Source: Streptomyces niger
GTDB lineage: Bacteria; Actinomycetota; Actinomycetes; Streptomycetales; Streptomycetaceae
Direction of reading: 5' to 3'
Assembly: GCF_000718305.1 (NCBI RefSeq)
Contig: NZ_JOFQ01000002.1
Coordinates: 186,001-250,000 of the forward strand
Length of the DNA: 64,000 bases
Below are positions 1-9,255 of the stretch, piece by piece; positions within the stretch are counted from its first letter, which is position 1; each line of letters opens with the position of its first letter. The notes beneath the pieces were generated by a model. That model was not told where the DNA came from. It saw only the letters and a list, made by a program, of their open reading frames with translations, and did not search any database. Both the position numbers and the translations under genes were made by a program.

Positions 1-2
1 CC

Positions 3-1538
3 AAGCTGGACGAGCTGGCCGCCGAACACGCCAAGGCGGTCGCCGGCGGCGGGGAGAAGTACGTCGAGCGGCATCGCAGGCGCGGCAAGCTGCTCGCCCG
101 CGAGCGCATCGAGCTGCTGCTCGACCCCGACACCCCGTTCCTGGAGCTGTCCCCGCTCGCCGCCTGGGGGAGCGCCTCCCCCGAGTACACGGTGGGCGCC
201 TCGCTGGTCACCGGGATCGGCGTGATCGAGGGCGTGGAATGCCTGGTCACCGCCAACGACCCGACCGTACGCGGCGGCGCCTCCAACCCCTGGACGCTGA
301 AGAAGGCGCTGCGGGCGAACGAGATCGCGTACGCCAACCGGCTGCCCGTCGTCTCGCTCGTGGAGTCGGGCGGCGCCGACCTGCCCAGTCAGAAGGAGAT
401 CTTCATCCCGGGCGGGGCGCTCTTCAAGGACCTCACCCGGCTCTCCGCGGCCGGCATCCCGACCGTCGCCGTGGTCTTCGGCAATTCGACGGCCGGTGGC
501 GCGTACGTCCCCGGCATGTCCGACCACGTGATCATGGTCAAGGAGCGGGCCAAGGTCTTCCTCGGCGGGCCGCCGCTGGTGAAGATGGCCACCGGCGAGG
601 AGAGCGACGACGAGTCGCTCGGCGGCGCCGAGATGCACGCCCGCACCTCCGGGCTCGCGGACTACTTCGCGGTGGACGAGCCGGACGCGCTGCGGCAGGC
701 CCGCCGGGTCGTCGCCCGCCTGAACTGGCGCAAGGCACACCCGGAACCCGCGCTTCCCGAACCGCCCAAGTACGACGCGGACGAGCTGCTGGGCATCGTC
801 CCCGGCGACCTGAAGACCCCGTTCGATCCGCGCGAGGTCATCGCCCGGCTCGTCGACGGCTCGGACTTCGACGAGTTCAAGCCGCTGTACGGGCTCTCGC
901 TGACGACCGGCTGGGCCCGGCTGCACGGCTATCCGGTGGGCATCCTCGCCAACGCGCAGGGCGTCCTCTTCAGCGCGGAGTCGCAGAAGGCGGCGCAGTT
1001 CATCCAGCTCGCCAACCAGCGCGACGTCCCGCTGCTCTTCCTGCACAACACCACCGGCTACATGGTCGGCAAGGAGTACGAGCAGGGCGGCATCATCAAG
1101 CACGGCGCGATGATGATCAACGCGGTGTCGAACTCGACGGTGCCGCACCTGAGTGTGCTGATGGGCGCCTCGTACGGCGCCGGCCACTACGGCATGTGCG
1201 GCCGCGCCTACGACCCGCGCTTCCTCTTCGCCTGGCCCAGCGCCAAGTCCGCCGTCATGGGGCCGCAGCAGCTCGCCGGCGTCCTGTCGATCGTGGCCCG
1301 CGCCTCGGCCGCCGCCAAGGGACAGCCGTACGACGACGAGGCGGACGCCGGGCTGCGCGCCATGGTCGAGCAGCAGATCGAGTCCGAGTCGCTGCCGATG
1401 TTCCTGTCCGGGCGGCTCTACGACGACGGCGTCATCGACCCGCGCGACACCCGCACCGTCCTCGGCCTGTGCCTGTCCGCGATCCACACCGCACCCGTCG
1501 AGGGTGCGCGCGGCGGCTTCGGCGTCTTCCGGATGTGA
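3..1538 (+). CDS. acyl-CoA carboxylase beta (carboxyltransferase) subunit, 5' partial
   Basis: Open from the left edge; 511 residues are visible, so only a short N-terminal piece is missing (family about 530). It transfers the carboxyl group from carboxybiotin to an acyl-CoA. Two crotonase-like halves are present: the N-terminal oxyanion region [13 protein letters not shown] at about visible residues 161-173 and the C-terminal [16 protein letters not shown] at about 385-400. The latter is typical of methylcrotonyl-CoA or geranyl-CoA type carboxyltransferases. It heads a tight operon with the biotin-bearing alpha subunit, an acyl-CoA dehydrogenase, a CoA ligase and an enoyl-CoA hydratase, which suggests catabolism of a branched acyl-CoA. 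No HMG-CoA lyase gene is seen here, so a strict leucine pathway is not shown. Substrate unknown; family assignment is firm. Confidence 0.93.
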   Translation, partial: KLDELAAEHAKAVAGGGEKYVERHRRRGKLLARERIELLLDPDTPFLELSPLAAWGSASPEYTVGASLVTGIGVIEGVECLVTANDPTVRGGASNPWTLKKALRANEIAYANRLPVVSLVESGGADLPSQKEIFIPGGALFKDLTRLSAAGIPTVAVVFGNSTAGGAYVPGMSDHVIMVKERAKVFLGGPPLVKMATGEESDDESLGGAEMHARTSGLADYFAVDEPDALRQARRVVARLNWRKAHPEPALPEPPKYDADELLGIVPGDLKTPFDPREVIARLVDGSDFDEFKPLYGLSLTTGWARLHGYPVGILANAQGVLFSAESQKAAQFIQLANQRDVPLLFLHNTTGYMVGKEYEQGGIIKHGAMMINAVSNSTVPHLSVLMGASYGAGHYGMCGRAYDPRFLFAWPSAKSAVMGPQQLAGVLSIVARASAAAKGQPYDDEADAGLRAMVEQQIESESLPMFLSGRLYDDGVIDPRDTRTVLGLCLSAIHTAPVEGARGGFGVFRM

Positions 1539-1573
1539 GGGGTCCAGTGACCAGTGCTGCGAGGAACGCTTCA

Positions 1574-3427
1574 GTGATCTCTTCCCTGCTCGTCGCCAAC
1601 CGCGGCGAGATCGCCCGCCGCATCTTCCGCACCTGCCGGGAGCTGGGCATCGCCACCGTCGCCGTGCACTCCGACGCCGACGCCGGCGCGCCGCACGTCC
1701 GGGAGGCCGACGCGGCCGTCCGCCTCCCGGGCGACGCGCCCGCCGACACCTACCTGCGCGGCGACCTCGTCGTGAAGGCCGCGCTGGACGCCGGGGCCGA
1801 CGCCGTGCACCCCGGCTACGGCTTCCTCTCCGAGAACGCCGAGTTCGCCGCCGCGGTCGCCGACGCCGGCCTGACCTGGGTGGGCCCGCCGCCCGCCGCC
1901 ATCGAGGCGATGGCGTCCAAGACCCGGGCCAAGGAGCTGATGGGTATCGCCCCGCTCGCCGAGGTCACGGCGGACGACCTGCCCGTGCTGGTGAAGGCGG
2001 CGGCGGGCGGCGGCGGCCGCGGCATGCGCGTCGTACGGAAACTCGCCGAGCTGAACGGCGAGTTGGCGGCAGCGCGGGCCGAGGCCGCGAGCGCCTTCGG
2101 GGACGGCGAGGTGTTCGTCGAGCCGTACCTCGAGAACGGGCGCCACGTCGAGGTGCAGATCCTCGCCGACGCGCACGGCACCGTCTGGGCCCTCGGCACC
2201 CGCGACTGCTCCCTCCAGCGCCGCCATCAAAAGGTGATCGAGGAGGCCCCGGCGCCCGGCCTCACGCCCGAACTGACCGCGAGGCTGTACGAGATGGCCG
2301 TACGGGCGGCCCGCGCGACCGACTACCGCGGCGCGGGCACCGTCGAATTCCTCGTCGTCGGCGACACCGCGCACTTCCTGGAGATGAACACCCGCCTCCA
2401 GGTCGAACATCCGGTGACCGAGGAGATCTTCGGCATCGACCTGGTCGCGCTCCAGCTGAGTGTCGCGGAGGGCGAGGCGCTGCCGGAGACGCCCCCGGAG
2501 CCGCGCGGCCACGCGGTCGAGGCCCGCCTGTACGCCGAGGACCCGGCCGCCGGCTGGGCCCCGCAGACCGGCACCCTGCACCGCCTCGACGTACCCGGCA
2601 TCCGCCTGGACTCCGGCTACGCCGACGGCGACCCCATCGGCATCCACTACGACCCCATGCTCGCCAAGGCCGTCGCCTGGGCGCCCACCCGCACCGCCGC
2701 CGTGCGCAAGCTCGCGGGCGCCCTGGAGCGGGCCCGGATCCACGGCCCGGTCACCAACCGCGACCTGCTCGTACGGTCGCTGCGCCACCCGGAGTTCACG
2801 GCCGCCACGATGGACACCGGCTTCTACGACCGGCAGCTGCCCGCCCTCACGGCCGCCGCCCCCGACCCGTATGCGCCGCTGGCCGCCGCCCTCGCCGACG
2901 CGCACGGTCGTTCGCGCTTCGGCGGCTGGCGCAACGTGACCTCCCAGCCGCAGGTCAAGCGGTACCGGACGGAGCCTGGCGGCGAGGAGCACGAGGTCCG
3001 CTACCGGCACACCCGTGACGGCCTGGCTGCCGACGGCGTGCTGGTCGTGCACGCGGGTCCCGACCGGGTCGTGCTGGAGGTCGCGGGCGTGCGGCGTGCG
3101 TACGAGGTCACCGCGTACGGCGACCGGGCCTACGTCGACTCGCCCCTCGGGGCCACGGCCCTCGTCGCCCTGCCCCGCTTCCCCGACCCCACGGCCCGCC
3201 AGGAGCCGGGATCGCTGCTGGCGCCCATGCCCGGAACGGTGGTCCGCGTGGCGGACGGGATCGCCGAGGGGGCCGTCGTCGAGGCCGGCCAGCCGCTGCT
3301 GTGGCTGGAAGCCATGAAGATGGAGCACAGGATCACAGCGCCCGCGACCGGCACGGTGACCGCGCTGCACGCGGAACCGGGACGCCAGGTCGAGGTCGGC
3401 GCCCTGCTCGCCGTCGTCTCGGACTGA
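1574..3427 (+). CDS. acyl-CoA carboxylase alpha subunit (biotin carboxylase + biotin carrier)
   Basis: ATP-dependent biotin carboxylase fused to a biotin carrier domain. It begins with the family hallmark SLLVANRGEIARR and carries a Gly-rich ATP lid (KAAAGGGGRGMRVV, about residue 140). The catalytic region MNTRLQVEHPVTE is at about 272-284, and the biotinyl motif LEAMKMEH has its acceptor Lys at about 582. I chose GTG 1574 because GAGGAA lies 7 nt upstream and the family start aligns; GTG 1547 (nine residues longer, also with a GAGGGG) is an alternative. The gap to the beta subunit stop is 35 bp. Oddity: the stretch between AKELM and the ATP lid is only about 14 residues, against about 32 in E. 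coli AccC, so the A/B-domain connection is unusually compact. Confidence 0.93.
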   Translation: MISSLLVANRGEIARRIFRTCRELGIATVAVHSDADAGAPHVREADAAVRLPGDAPADTYLRGDLVVKAALDAGADAVHPGYGFLSENAEFAAAVADAGLTWVGPPPAAIEAMASKTRAKELMGIAPLAEVTADDLPVLVKAAAGGGGRGMRVVRKLAELNGELAAARAEAASAFGDGEVFVEPYLENGRHVEVQILADAHGTVWALGTRDCSLQRRHQKVIEEAPAPGLTPELTARLYEMAVRAARATDYRGAGTVEFLVVGDTAHFLEMNTRLQVEHPVTEEIFGIDLVALQLSVAEGEALPETPPEPRGHAVEARLYAEDPAAGWAPQTGTLHRLDVPGIRLDSGYADGDPIGIHYDPMLAKAVAWAPTRTAAVRKLAGALERARIHGPVTNRDLLVRSLRHPEFTAATMDTGFYDRQLPALTAAAPDPYAPLAAALADAHGRSRFGGWRNVTSQPQVKRYRTEPGGEEHEVRYRHTRDGLAADGVLVVHAGPDRVVLEVAGVRRAYEVTAYGDRAYVDSPLGATALVALPRFPDPTARQEPGSLLAPMPGTVVRVADGIAEGAVVEAGQPLLWLEAMKMEHRITAPATGTVTALHAEPGRQVEVGALLAVVSD

Positions 3428-3460
3428 CACCGCACGCTTCTCCCCCTCGAAGGAGTTCCC

Positions 3461-4675
3461 GTGAGCACCCCCGTGATCGAAACCGAAGAGCAGCAGGCCC
3501 TCCGTGCCGCCGTCGCCGCGCTCGGCAAGCGCTACGGACGCGAGTACTTCACCCGCGTCGTGGCCGAGGGCAAGCACACCGACGACCTCTGGGCCGAGGC
3601 GGCGAAACTCGGCTATCTGGGCGTCAACCTGCCCGAGGAGTACGGCGGCGGAGGCGGCGGCATCACCGAACTCGCCATCGTCCTCGAAGAGCTGGGCGCC
3701 GCGGGCTGCCCCCTGCTGATGCTCGTCGTCTCGCCCGCCATCTGCGGCACCGTCATCGCCCGCTTCGGTACCGAGGAGCAGAAGCGGCAGTGGCTGCCGG
3801 GCCTCGCCGACGGGTCCCGCAAGATGGCGTTCGGGATCACCGAGCCCGACGCCGGCTCCAACTCGCACCGCATCACCACCACGGCCCGCCGCGACCCGGA
3901 GACCGGCGACTGGATACTCAACGGCCGCAAGGTCTTCATCTCCGGCGTCGACATCGCCGACGCCACGCTGATCGTCGGCCGCACCGAGGCTGTGTCTGAC
4001 AAAGGCGCGAGGACGGGCAGGCTCAAGCCCTGCCTCTTCATCGTCCCGCGGGACGCGCCGGGCTTCTCCCGCACCCCGATCACCATGGAACTCGCCGCCC
4101 CGGAAAAGCAGTTCGAGCTGGTACTGGACGACGTGCGGCTGCCCGCCGACGCGCTCGTCGGTGGGGGCACCTCCCACGCTCTCGACAGTGGGGGAGAGGA
4201 CACCGGGCTCCTCCAGCTCTTCGCCGGGCTCAACCCCGAGCGCATCATGACCGCCGCCTTCGCCCTCGGCATGGCCCGCTACGCCCTGGGCCGGGCGGTG
4301 GAGTACGCCCGCGACCGGCAGGTCTGGAAGGTGCCGGTCGGTGCCCACCAGGCCATCGCCCATCCGCTCGCGCAGTGCCACATCGACATCGAGCTGGCCC
4401 GGCTGATGATGCACAAGGCGGCCCATCTCTACGACAGCGGCGACGACATGGGCGCGGGCGAGGCCGCCAACATGGCCAAGTACGCGGCGGGGGAGGCCGC
4501 GGTGAAGACCGTCGACCAGGCCGTGCACACCCTCGGCGGCAACGGCCTCACCGCGGAGTACGGCCTCGCCTCGATGATCACCGCGGCGCGGGTGGCCAGA
4601 ATCGCCCCGGTCAGCCGCGAGATGATCCTCAACTTCGTCTCCCACCAGTCCCTGGGGCTCCCCAAGTCCTACTGA
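3461..4675 (+). CDS. acyl-CoA dehydrogenase
   Basis: FAD flavoenzyme of 404 residues that introduces the alpha-beta double bond into an acyl-CoA and passes electrons to ETF. The family signature AFGITEPDAGSNSHRI is at about residues 123-138, and the C-terminal motif HTLGGNGLTAEYG at about 355. GTG 3461 follows AAGGAG with 5-6 nt spacing. It is 33 bp after the carboxylase alpha gene and 80 bp before the CoA-ligase gene, so cotranscription is likely. In the inferred pathway it would act between the ligase, which makes the acyl-CoA, and the carboxylase or hydratase. An insertion near residues 230-245 (GGGTSHALDSGGED) before the C-terminal domain is slightly unusual. Substrate specificity cannot be read from the sequence. 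Confidence 0.92.
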   Translation: MSTPVIETEEQQALRAAVAALGKRYGREYFTRVVAEGKHTDDLWAEAAKLGYLGVNLPEEYGGGGGGITELAIVLEELGAAGCPLLMLVVSPAICGTVIARFGTEEQKRQWLPGLADGSRKMAFGITEPDAGSNSHRITTTARRDPETGDWILNGRKVFISGVDIADATLIVGRTEAVSDKGARTGRLKPCLFIVPRDAPGFSRTPITMELAAPEKQFELVLDDVRLPADALVGGGTSHALDSGGEDTGLLQLFAGLNPERIMTAAFALGMARYALGRAVEYARDRQVWKVPVGAHQAIAHPLAQCHIDIELARLMMHKAAHLYDSGDDMGAGEAANMAKYAAGEAAVKTVDQAVHTLGGNGLTAEYGLASMITAARVARIAPVSREMILNFVSHQSLGLPKSY

Positions 4676-4755
4676 GACCGCCATGCTGCGGAACATCGTC
4701 CGACACCGCAGCCGCCACAGCCGGCTGCGTCCACCGAGCGAAGGGCCGTGAGTCC

Positions 4756-6339
4756 ATGGTGTTCCGCAGCGAGTACCCCGACGTCGCCCCCCTCGACCAG
4801 CCCATCCACGAAGCCGTGCTCGGCCGGTCGGTCCCTGAGCACGGCGACCGGCCGGCCCTGATCGACGGCCTGACCGGCACCACCCTCACCTACGCCGAAC
4901 TGGACGTCCGCACCCGCCGCCTCGCCGCGGCGTTCGCCGCCGCGGGCGTCCGCAAGGGCGACGTGCTCGCCCTGCACAGCCCGAACTCCGTCGCCTACCC
5001 CGTCGTCTGCTACGCCGCCTCCCGCTGCGGCGCCGCCGTCACCCCGGTGCACCCGCTGGCCACCGCCGACGAGGTGGCCAAGCAGCTGCACGACTCCGGC
5101 GCCCGCTGGCTGGTGACCGTCTCGGCGCTGCTGCCGGCCGCCCGTACGGCCGCCGAGAAGTGCGGCGGCATCACCGAGATCTTCGTGTGCGACGCCGCGC
5201 CGGGCCACCGCTCCCTGGCCGACCTGCTGGCCGGCGGGGCGCCCGAGCCGCAGGTCGACCTGGACCCGGCCGAGGACCTGGCATGCCTGCCGTACTCCTC
5301 CGGCACCACCGGCGCGCCCAAGGGCGTGATGCTCACCCACCGCAACATCGCCACCAACCTCGTGCAGCTCGACGGTGTCCTCACCGCCGAGCCCGGCGAC
5401 CGCGTTCTGGCCGTCCTCCCCATGTTTCACATCTACGGCTACACCGCCCTGATGAACGCCCCGCTCCGCAAGGGCGCCACCGTCGTCGTGCTGCCCCGCT
5501 TCGACCTCGACACCTTCCTCGGGGCCATCGAGAAGTACCGGGTCACCGCCGTGTACGTGGCCCCGCCCCTCGTCCTGGCGCTCGCCAAGCACCCGGCCGT
5601 CGAGGGCAGAGACCTCTCGTCCGTGGAGTACCTGCTCAGCGCCGCGGCCCCGTTGGACGCCGAACTGGCCGCCGCCTGCGCCGCGCGCCTGAAGCTGCCG
5701 CCGCTCCTCCAGGCGTACGGCATGACCGAACTCTCGCCCGGTACCCATGTCGTACCGCGGGACGCCCGCGACGCGCCGCCCGGCGCGGTCGGCAAGCTGC
5801 TGCCCGGCACCGAGATGCGCATCGTCGACCTGGCCGGTGGCGCCGACCTCGGCCCCGGCGCCACCGGCGAGATCCTCATCCGCGGCCCGCAGGTCATGAA
5901 GGGCTACCTCGGCCGCCCCGAGGCCACCGACGCCATGATCGACGCCGACGGCTGGCTGCACACCGGCGACATCGGCCACTGCGACGCGGACGGCTGGCTG
6001 CACGTCGTCGACCGGGTCAAGGAGCTGATCAAGTACAAGGGGTACCAGGTGGCCCCCGCCGACCTGGAGGCACTGCTGCTCGGGCACGAGGACATCGCCG
6101 ACGCGGCCGTCATCGGCGTGACCGACGCCGACGGCAACGAGATCCCCAAGGCCTACGTCGTACCGCAACCGGGGGCTCTGCTCACCGAACGGGAGATCAT
6201 CGCGTACGTTGCGGACAGGGTGGCCCCCTACAAGAAGATCCGCCGGGTGGAGTTCACGGACACCGTGCCGCGCGCCGCCACCGGCAAGATCCTGCGGCGC
6301 GAACTCCGCGCCCGGGAAAGGAGTTCGCAGGACTCATGA
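4756..6339 (+). CDS. AMP-dependent acyl/aryl-CoA ligase (4-coumarate-CoA ligase family)
   Basis: ANL-superfamily ligase, 527 residues, activating a carboxylic acid as acyl-AMP and then the CoA thioester. The P-loop motif YSSGTTGAPKGVM is at about residue 179, YGMTELSPG at about 321, the hinge/A8 region DRVKELIKYKGYQVAP at about 418, and the catalytic Lys in TGKILRR near 508. ATG 4756 is chosen because the protein begins with the family-like VFRSEYPDVAPLDQPIHE; the longer open frame upstream overlaps the dehydrogenase in another frame and is a shadow. The stop overlaps the next ATG (ATGA), so it is translationally coupled to the hydratase. It likely supplies the CoA substrate for the upstream dehydrogenase and carboxylase. 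Confidence 0.92.
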   Translation: MVFRSEYPDVAPLDQPIHEAVLGRSVPEHGDRPALIDGLTGTTLTYAELDVRTRRLAAAFAAAGVRKGDVLALHSPNSVAYPVVCYAASRCGAAVTPVHPLATADEVAKQLHDSGARWLVTVSALLPAARTAAEKCGGITEIFVCDAAPGHRSLADLLAGGAPEPQVDLDPAEDLACLPYSSGTTGAPKGVMLTHRNIATNLVQLDGVLTAEPGDRVLAVLPMFHIYGYTALMNAPLRKGATVVVLPRFDLDTFLGAIEKYRVTAVYVAPPLVLALAKHPAVEGRDLSSVEYLLSAAAPLDAELAAACAARLKLPPLLQAYGMTELSPGTHVVPRDARDAPPGAVGKLLPGTEMRIVDLAGGADLGPGATGEILIRGPQVMKGYLGRPEATDAMIDADGWLHTGDIGHCDADGWLHVVDRVKELIKYKGYQVAPADLEALLLGHEDIADAAVIGVTDADGNEIPKAYVVPQPGALLTEREIIAYVADRVAPYKKIRRVEFTDTVPRAATGKILRRELRARERSSQDS

Positions 6340-7106
6340 CCGACGCACCCGAGACCCCCTTGGTGCCGCGGGCACACGAGCGCGCCCTCACCACGCTCAC
6401 CCTGGACTCGCCCGGCAACCGCAACGCGCTCTCCGCCCGACTGGTCACCGAACTGCGACAGGGCCTCGCGGACGCCGCCGCCGACCCGGGCACCCGCGCC
6501 GTCGTCCTCACCCACACCGGCACCACCTTCTGCGCCGGCGCCGACCTCTCCGAGGCGACGTCCGGCGCGGCCGAGGACGGCCCGCTGGGGCTGGCCCGGC
6601 TGCTGCGCGAGATCGTCGAACTGCCTGTCCCCGTCGTCGCCCGGGTCACCGGCCACGTACGGGCCGGCGGCCTCGGCCTCCTCGCCGCCTGCGACATCTC
6701 CGTGGCCGGGCCCGGCGCGACCTTCGCCTTCACCGAGGCGCGGCTCGGCCTGGCCCCGGCCGTCATCTCGATGCCGGTACTGCCGCGCATGGACGCCCGC
6801 GCCGCGACCCGCTACTACCTCACCGGCGAGCGCTTCGACGCCGCGGAGGCCGCGCGCACGGGCCTGGTGACGCTGGCCGCCGAGGACGTCGACGCGGCGC
6901 TGGCACCGGTGCTGGAAGGCCTGCGCAAGGGCTCGCCACAGGGCCTGGCGGAGTCCAAGAAACTCACCTCGGCGGCCGTGCTGCGCGCCTTCGACCGGGA
7001 CACCGACGCGCGCGCCGAGCAGTCCGTCCGCCTCTTCTCCTCCGAAGAGGCCCGCGAGGGCATGACGGCCTTCCTGGAGCGCCGGGAGCCGTCATGGGCA
7101 CGATGA
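6336..7106 (+). CDS. enoyl-CoA hydratase/isomerase family protein
   Basis: Crotonase-fold protein, 256 residues. The first oxyanion motif TTFCAGADLSE lies at about 62-72, and the second region, VRAGGLGLLAACDISVAG, at about 107-124. The following TEARLGLAPAV keeps the Glu usually used in catalysis. The usual GG of the PxxG turn is replaced by AVISM, so hydratase versus isomerase or lyase activity is uncertain. It starts inside the ligase stop codon (ATGA at 6336-6339) with GGAAAGGAG about 10 nt upstream. Its 3' end overlaps the TetR gene by 13 nt. As last enzyme of the operon it would hydrate the unsaturated, possibly carboxylated, acyl-CoA. Confidence 0.9.
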   Translation: MTDAPETPLVPRAHERALTTLTLDSPGNRNALSARLVTELRQGLADAAADPGTRAVVLTHTGTTFCAGADLSEATSGAAEDGPLGLARLLREIVELPVPVVARVTGHVRAGGLGLLAACDISVAGPGATFAFTEARLGLAPAVISMPVLPRMDARAATRYYLTGERFDAAEAARTGLVTLAAEDVDAALAPVLEGLRKGSPQGLAESKKLTSAAVLRAFDRDTDARAEQSVRLFSSEEAREGMTAFLERREPSWAR

Positions 7107-7699
7107 CCCGCGCCCCCAAGGAGCCGCAGCAGGACCGCAGCCGCGCCACCCGCCGCAGGCTGCTGGAAGCGGCCGTCTCCTGCCTCGCCGAGCACGGCTG
7201 GGCAGGCTCCACGGTGTCCGTCGTGGCCGAGCGCGCGGGCGTCTCCCGGGGCGCGGCGCAGCACCACTTCCCCACCCGCGAGGACCTGTTCACCGCGGCC
7301 GTCGAGTACGTCGCCGAGGAGCGCTCGCAGGCGCTGCGCGCCCTCTTCCCCGCCTCCGCGCCGGCTGACCGCCGGGCCGTGGTCACCGCCGTCGTCGACC
7401 TCTACACCGGCCCGCTCTTCCGGGCCGCACTGCACCTGTGGGTCGCCGCCGCCAACGAGGACCAGCTGCACGGCCGGGTCACCGAACTGGAGGCCAGGGT
7501 CGGCCGCGAGGCGCACCGCATCGCCGTGGAGCTGCTGGGCGCCGACGAGGCCGTACCCGGGGTACGCGAGACCGTCCAGGGCCTGCTGGACATGGCCCGC
7601 GGCCTCGGCCTCGCCACTCTGCTCAGCGACGACACGGCCCGCCGCGACCGGGTGGTGGCGCAGTGGGCGCTGCTGCTCGACGAGGCGCTGCGGACATGA
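7094..7699 (+). CDS. TetR-family transcriptional regulator
   Basis: 201 residues with an N-terminal TetR helix-turn-helix (about residues 20-70; TVSVVAERAGVSRGAAQHHF followed by TREDLFTAAVEYV) and a C-terminal all-helical ligand domain. ATG 7094 has GGGAG 5 nt upstream; ATG 7103, overlapping the hydratase stop as ATGA, is an alternative. It is the distal gene of the acyl-CoA operon and probably represses it in response to an acyl-CoA or free acid, as related fatty-acid-type TetR proteins do; this is inference. The operon promoter is outside the window, so no operator can be named. A strong hairpin follows 1 bp after the stop. Confidence 0.88.
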   Translation: MGTMTRAPKEPQQDRSRATRRRLLEAAVSCLAEHGWAGSTVSVVAERAGVSRGAAQHHFPTREDLFTAAVEYVAEERSQALRALFPASAPADRRAVVTAVVDLYTGPLFRAALHLWVAAANEDQLHGRVTELEARVGREAHRIAVELLGADEAVPGVRETVQGLLDMARGLGLATLLSDDTARRDRVVAQWALLLDEALRT

Positions 7700-7700
7700 G

Positions 7701-7727
7701 GACGGGCGCCCCGCCGGGGCGCCCGTC
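7701..7727. terminator. hairpin terminator between convergent genes
   Basis: A perfect 12-bp stem (GACGGGCGCCCC and its complement) with a 3-nt loop sits directly after the TetR stop and before the citrate-synthase stop on the other strand. There is no U tract, as usual in streptomycetes. It can serve both convergent transcripts. Confidence 0.75.
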
Positions 7728-7745
7728 CCGTCCGTCCGCAGGCCG

Positions 7746-8849
7746 TCAGCGGGCCACGATGTCTTCGAAGCCCGAGACCTCGCGCGGGCTGCGGGCGCCC
7801 GGGCCCACGTACCGCGCCGACGGCCGCACCAGCCGGCCCGTGCGCTTCTGCTCCAGGATGTGCGCGCTCCACCCGGCGGTACGGGCGCAGGTGAACATCG
7901 AGGTGAACATGTGCGCCGGCACCTCGGCGAAGTCCAGCGTGATCGCCGCCCAGAACTCCACGTTGGTGGCCAGCACCCGGTCGGGGCGGCGGTTGTGCAG
8001 CTCCTCCAGCGCCGCCTTCTCCAGCGCCTCGGCGACCTCGTAGCGGGGCGCGCCCAGCTCCTTGGCCGTACGGCGCAGCACGCGGGCGCGCGGGTCCTCC
8101 GCGCGGTACACGCGGTGCCCGAAGCCCATCAGCCGCTCGCCGCGGTCCAGGGCCTGCTTCACGTACGCCTTGGCGTCACCGGTGCGCTCGATCTCCTCGA
8201 TCATGCCCAGCACGCGGGACGGCGCGCCGCCGTGCAGCGGACCGGACATCGCGCCCACCGCACCCGAGAGCGCGGCGGCCACGTCCGCGCCCGTGGAGGC
8301 GATGACGCGGGCGGTGAAGGTGGAGGCGTTCATGCCGTGCTCGGCGGCCGACGTCCAGTACGCGTCGACGGCCTTCACGTGCTTGGGGTCGGGCTCGCCG
8401 CGCCACCGCTTCATGAAGCGCTCGACGATCGTGTCCGCCTTGTCGATCTCCTTCTGCGGCACCATCGGCAGGCCCTGGCCGCGGGCCGACTGGGCGACGT
8501 AGGACAGCGCCATGACCGCGGCGCGCGCCAGGTTGTCGCGGGCCTCGGCCTCGTCGATGTCCAGCAGCGGTTTCAGGCCCCACACGGGGGCGAGCATGGC
8601 GAGCGCGGACTGCACGTCCACCCGGATGTCACCGGAGTGCACCGGGATGGGAAACGGCTCGGCGGGCGGCAGGCCCGGGTTGAAGGCCCCGTCGACCAGC
8701 AGACCCCACACGTTGCCGAACGACACGTTGCCGACCAGGTCTTCGATGTCGACGCCGCGGTAGCGCAGCGAGCCGCCTTCCTTATCCGGTTCGGCGATCT
8801 CCGTCTCGAACGCGACGACTCCTTCGAGCCCGGGTACGAAGTCGGACAT
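7746..8849 (-). CDS. citrate synthase-like protein
   Basis: 367 residues, bacterial type I citrate/2-methylcitrate synthase fold, condensing acetyl- or propionyl-CoA with oxaloacetate. The two catalytic His are visible (H206 in GPLHGGAP, H245 in GFGHRVYR). The position of the third catalytic residue, normally Asp in NVDF, reads NVEFWAA (E298). This conservative change makes citrate synthase activity less certain. The start ATG has GAGGAG about 7 nt upstream. It is divergent from pdxH, an arrangement I recall from other streptomycetes, where the protein is called citrate synthase 2-like. Regulation is unknown; the 406-bp intergenic region carries a CACGTG-centred palindrome. Confidence 0.88.
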   Translation of the reverse strand: MSDFVPGLEGVVAFETEIAEPDKEGGSLRYRGVDIEDLVGNVSFGNVWGLLVDGAFNPGLPPAEPFPIPVHSGDIRVDVQSALAMLAPVWGLKPLLDIDEAEARDNLARAAVMALSYVAQSARGQGLPMVPQKEIDKADTIVERFMKRWRGEPDPKHVKAVDAYWTSAAEHGMNASTFTARVIASTGADVAAALSGAVGAMSGPLHGGAPSRVLGMIEEIERTGDAKAYVKQALDRGERLMGFGHRVYRAEDPRARVLRRTAKELGAPRYEVAEALEKAALEELHNRRPDRVLATNVEFWAAITLDFAEVPAHMFTSMFTCARTAGWSAHILEQKRTGRLVRPSARYVGPGARSPREVSGFEDIVAR

Positions 8850-9116
8850 CAGGCTGCTCCTCAAGCTAGGGACGGCGGCGCGGCTCGTGGCCACGGTGCC
8901 GTGCGGTCGGGGCCGTGCGGTCACGTGTGATGCGGTCTCGGAACTCCTTGCCTGGACTGCTCTCGCTCGCCCGGCGGTCCCCGCATTCCGGTCGGACCGC
9001 GTGCGGTGACGGCGCGTCACCGGTTCGGTTCCGGCGTTCAGTGCGTTTCAGGGGCGGACACCATATCTCCGGATGTGCGGAGTCCACAGCGTCCCCGCAG
9101 ATGATTTTGGTGGGTT

Positions 9117-9128
9117 CCGCACGTGCGG
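9117..9128. promoter_or_regulatory. 12-bp palindrome in citrate synthase / pdxH divergent promoter region
   Basis: CCGCACGTGCGG is a perfect palindrome about 140 bp upstream of pdxH and 270 bp upstream of the citrate-synthase gene. It could be an operator for either divergent promoter. The rest of 8850-9255 holds no gene I recognise. Confidence 0.3.
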
Positions 9129-9255
9129 GGAAGCGTGACATCCGGCACACTGTGCGATTTCCTGACGGGAGGGTTACGCGCTCCCGAAGACGGGCAGACT
9201 GCCGGGCCACGAGTGGCGCACGGGCCGGCCGTCGGCCGCCCGCACCGCCCGCCGG

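Noticed and set aside
1571-4696. 1,041-codon minus-strand frame over the acyl-CoA operon
   Set aside because: Shadow of the carboxylase and dehydrogenase genes; no recognisable domain.
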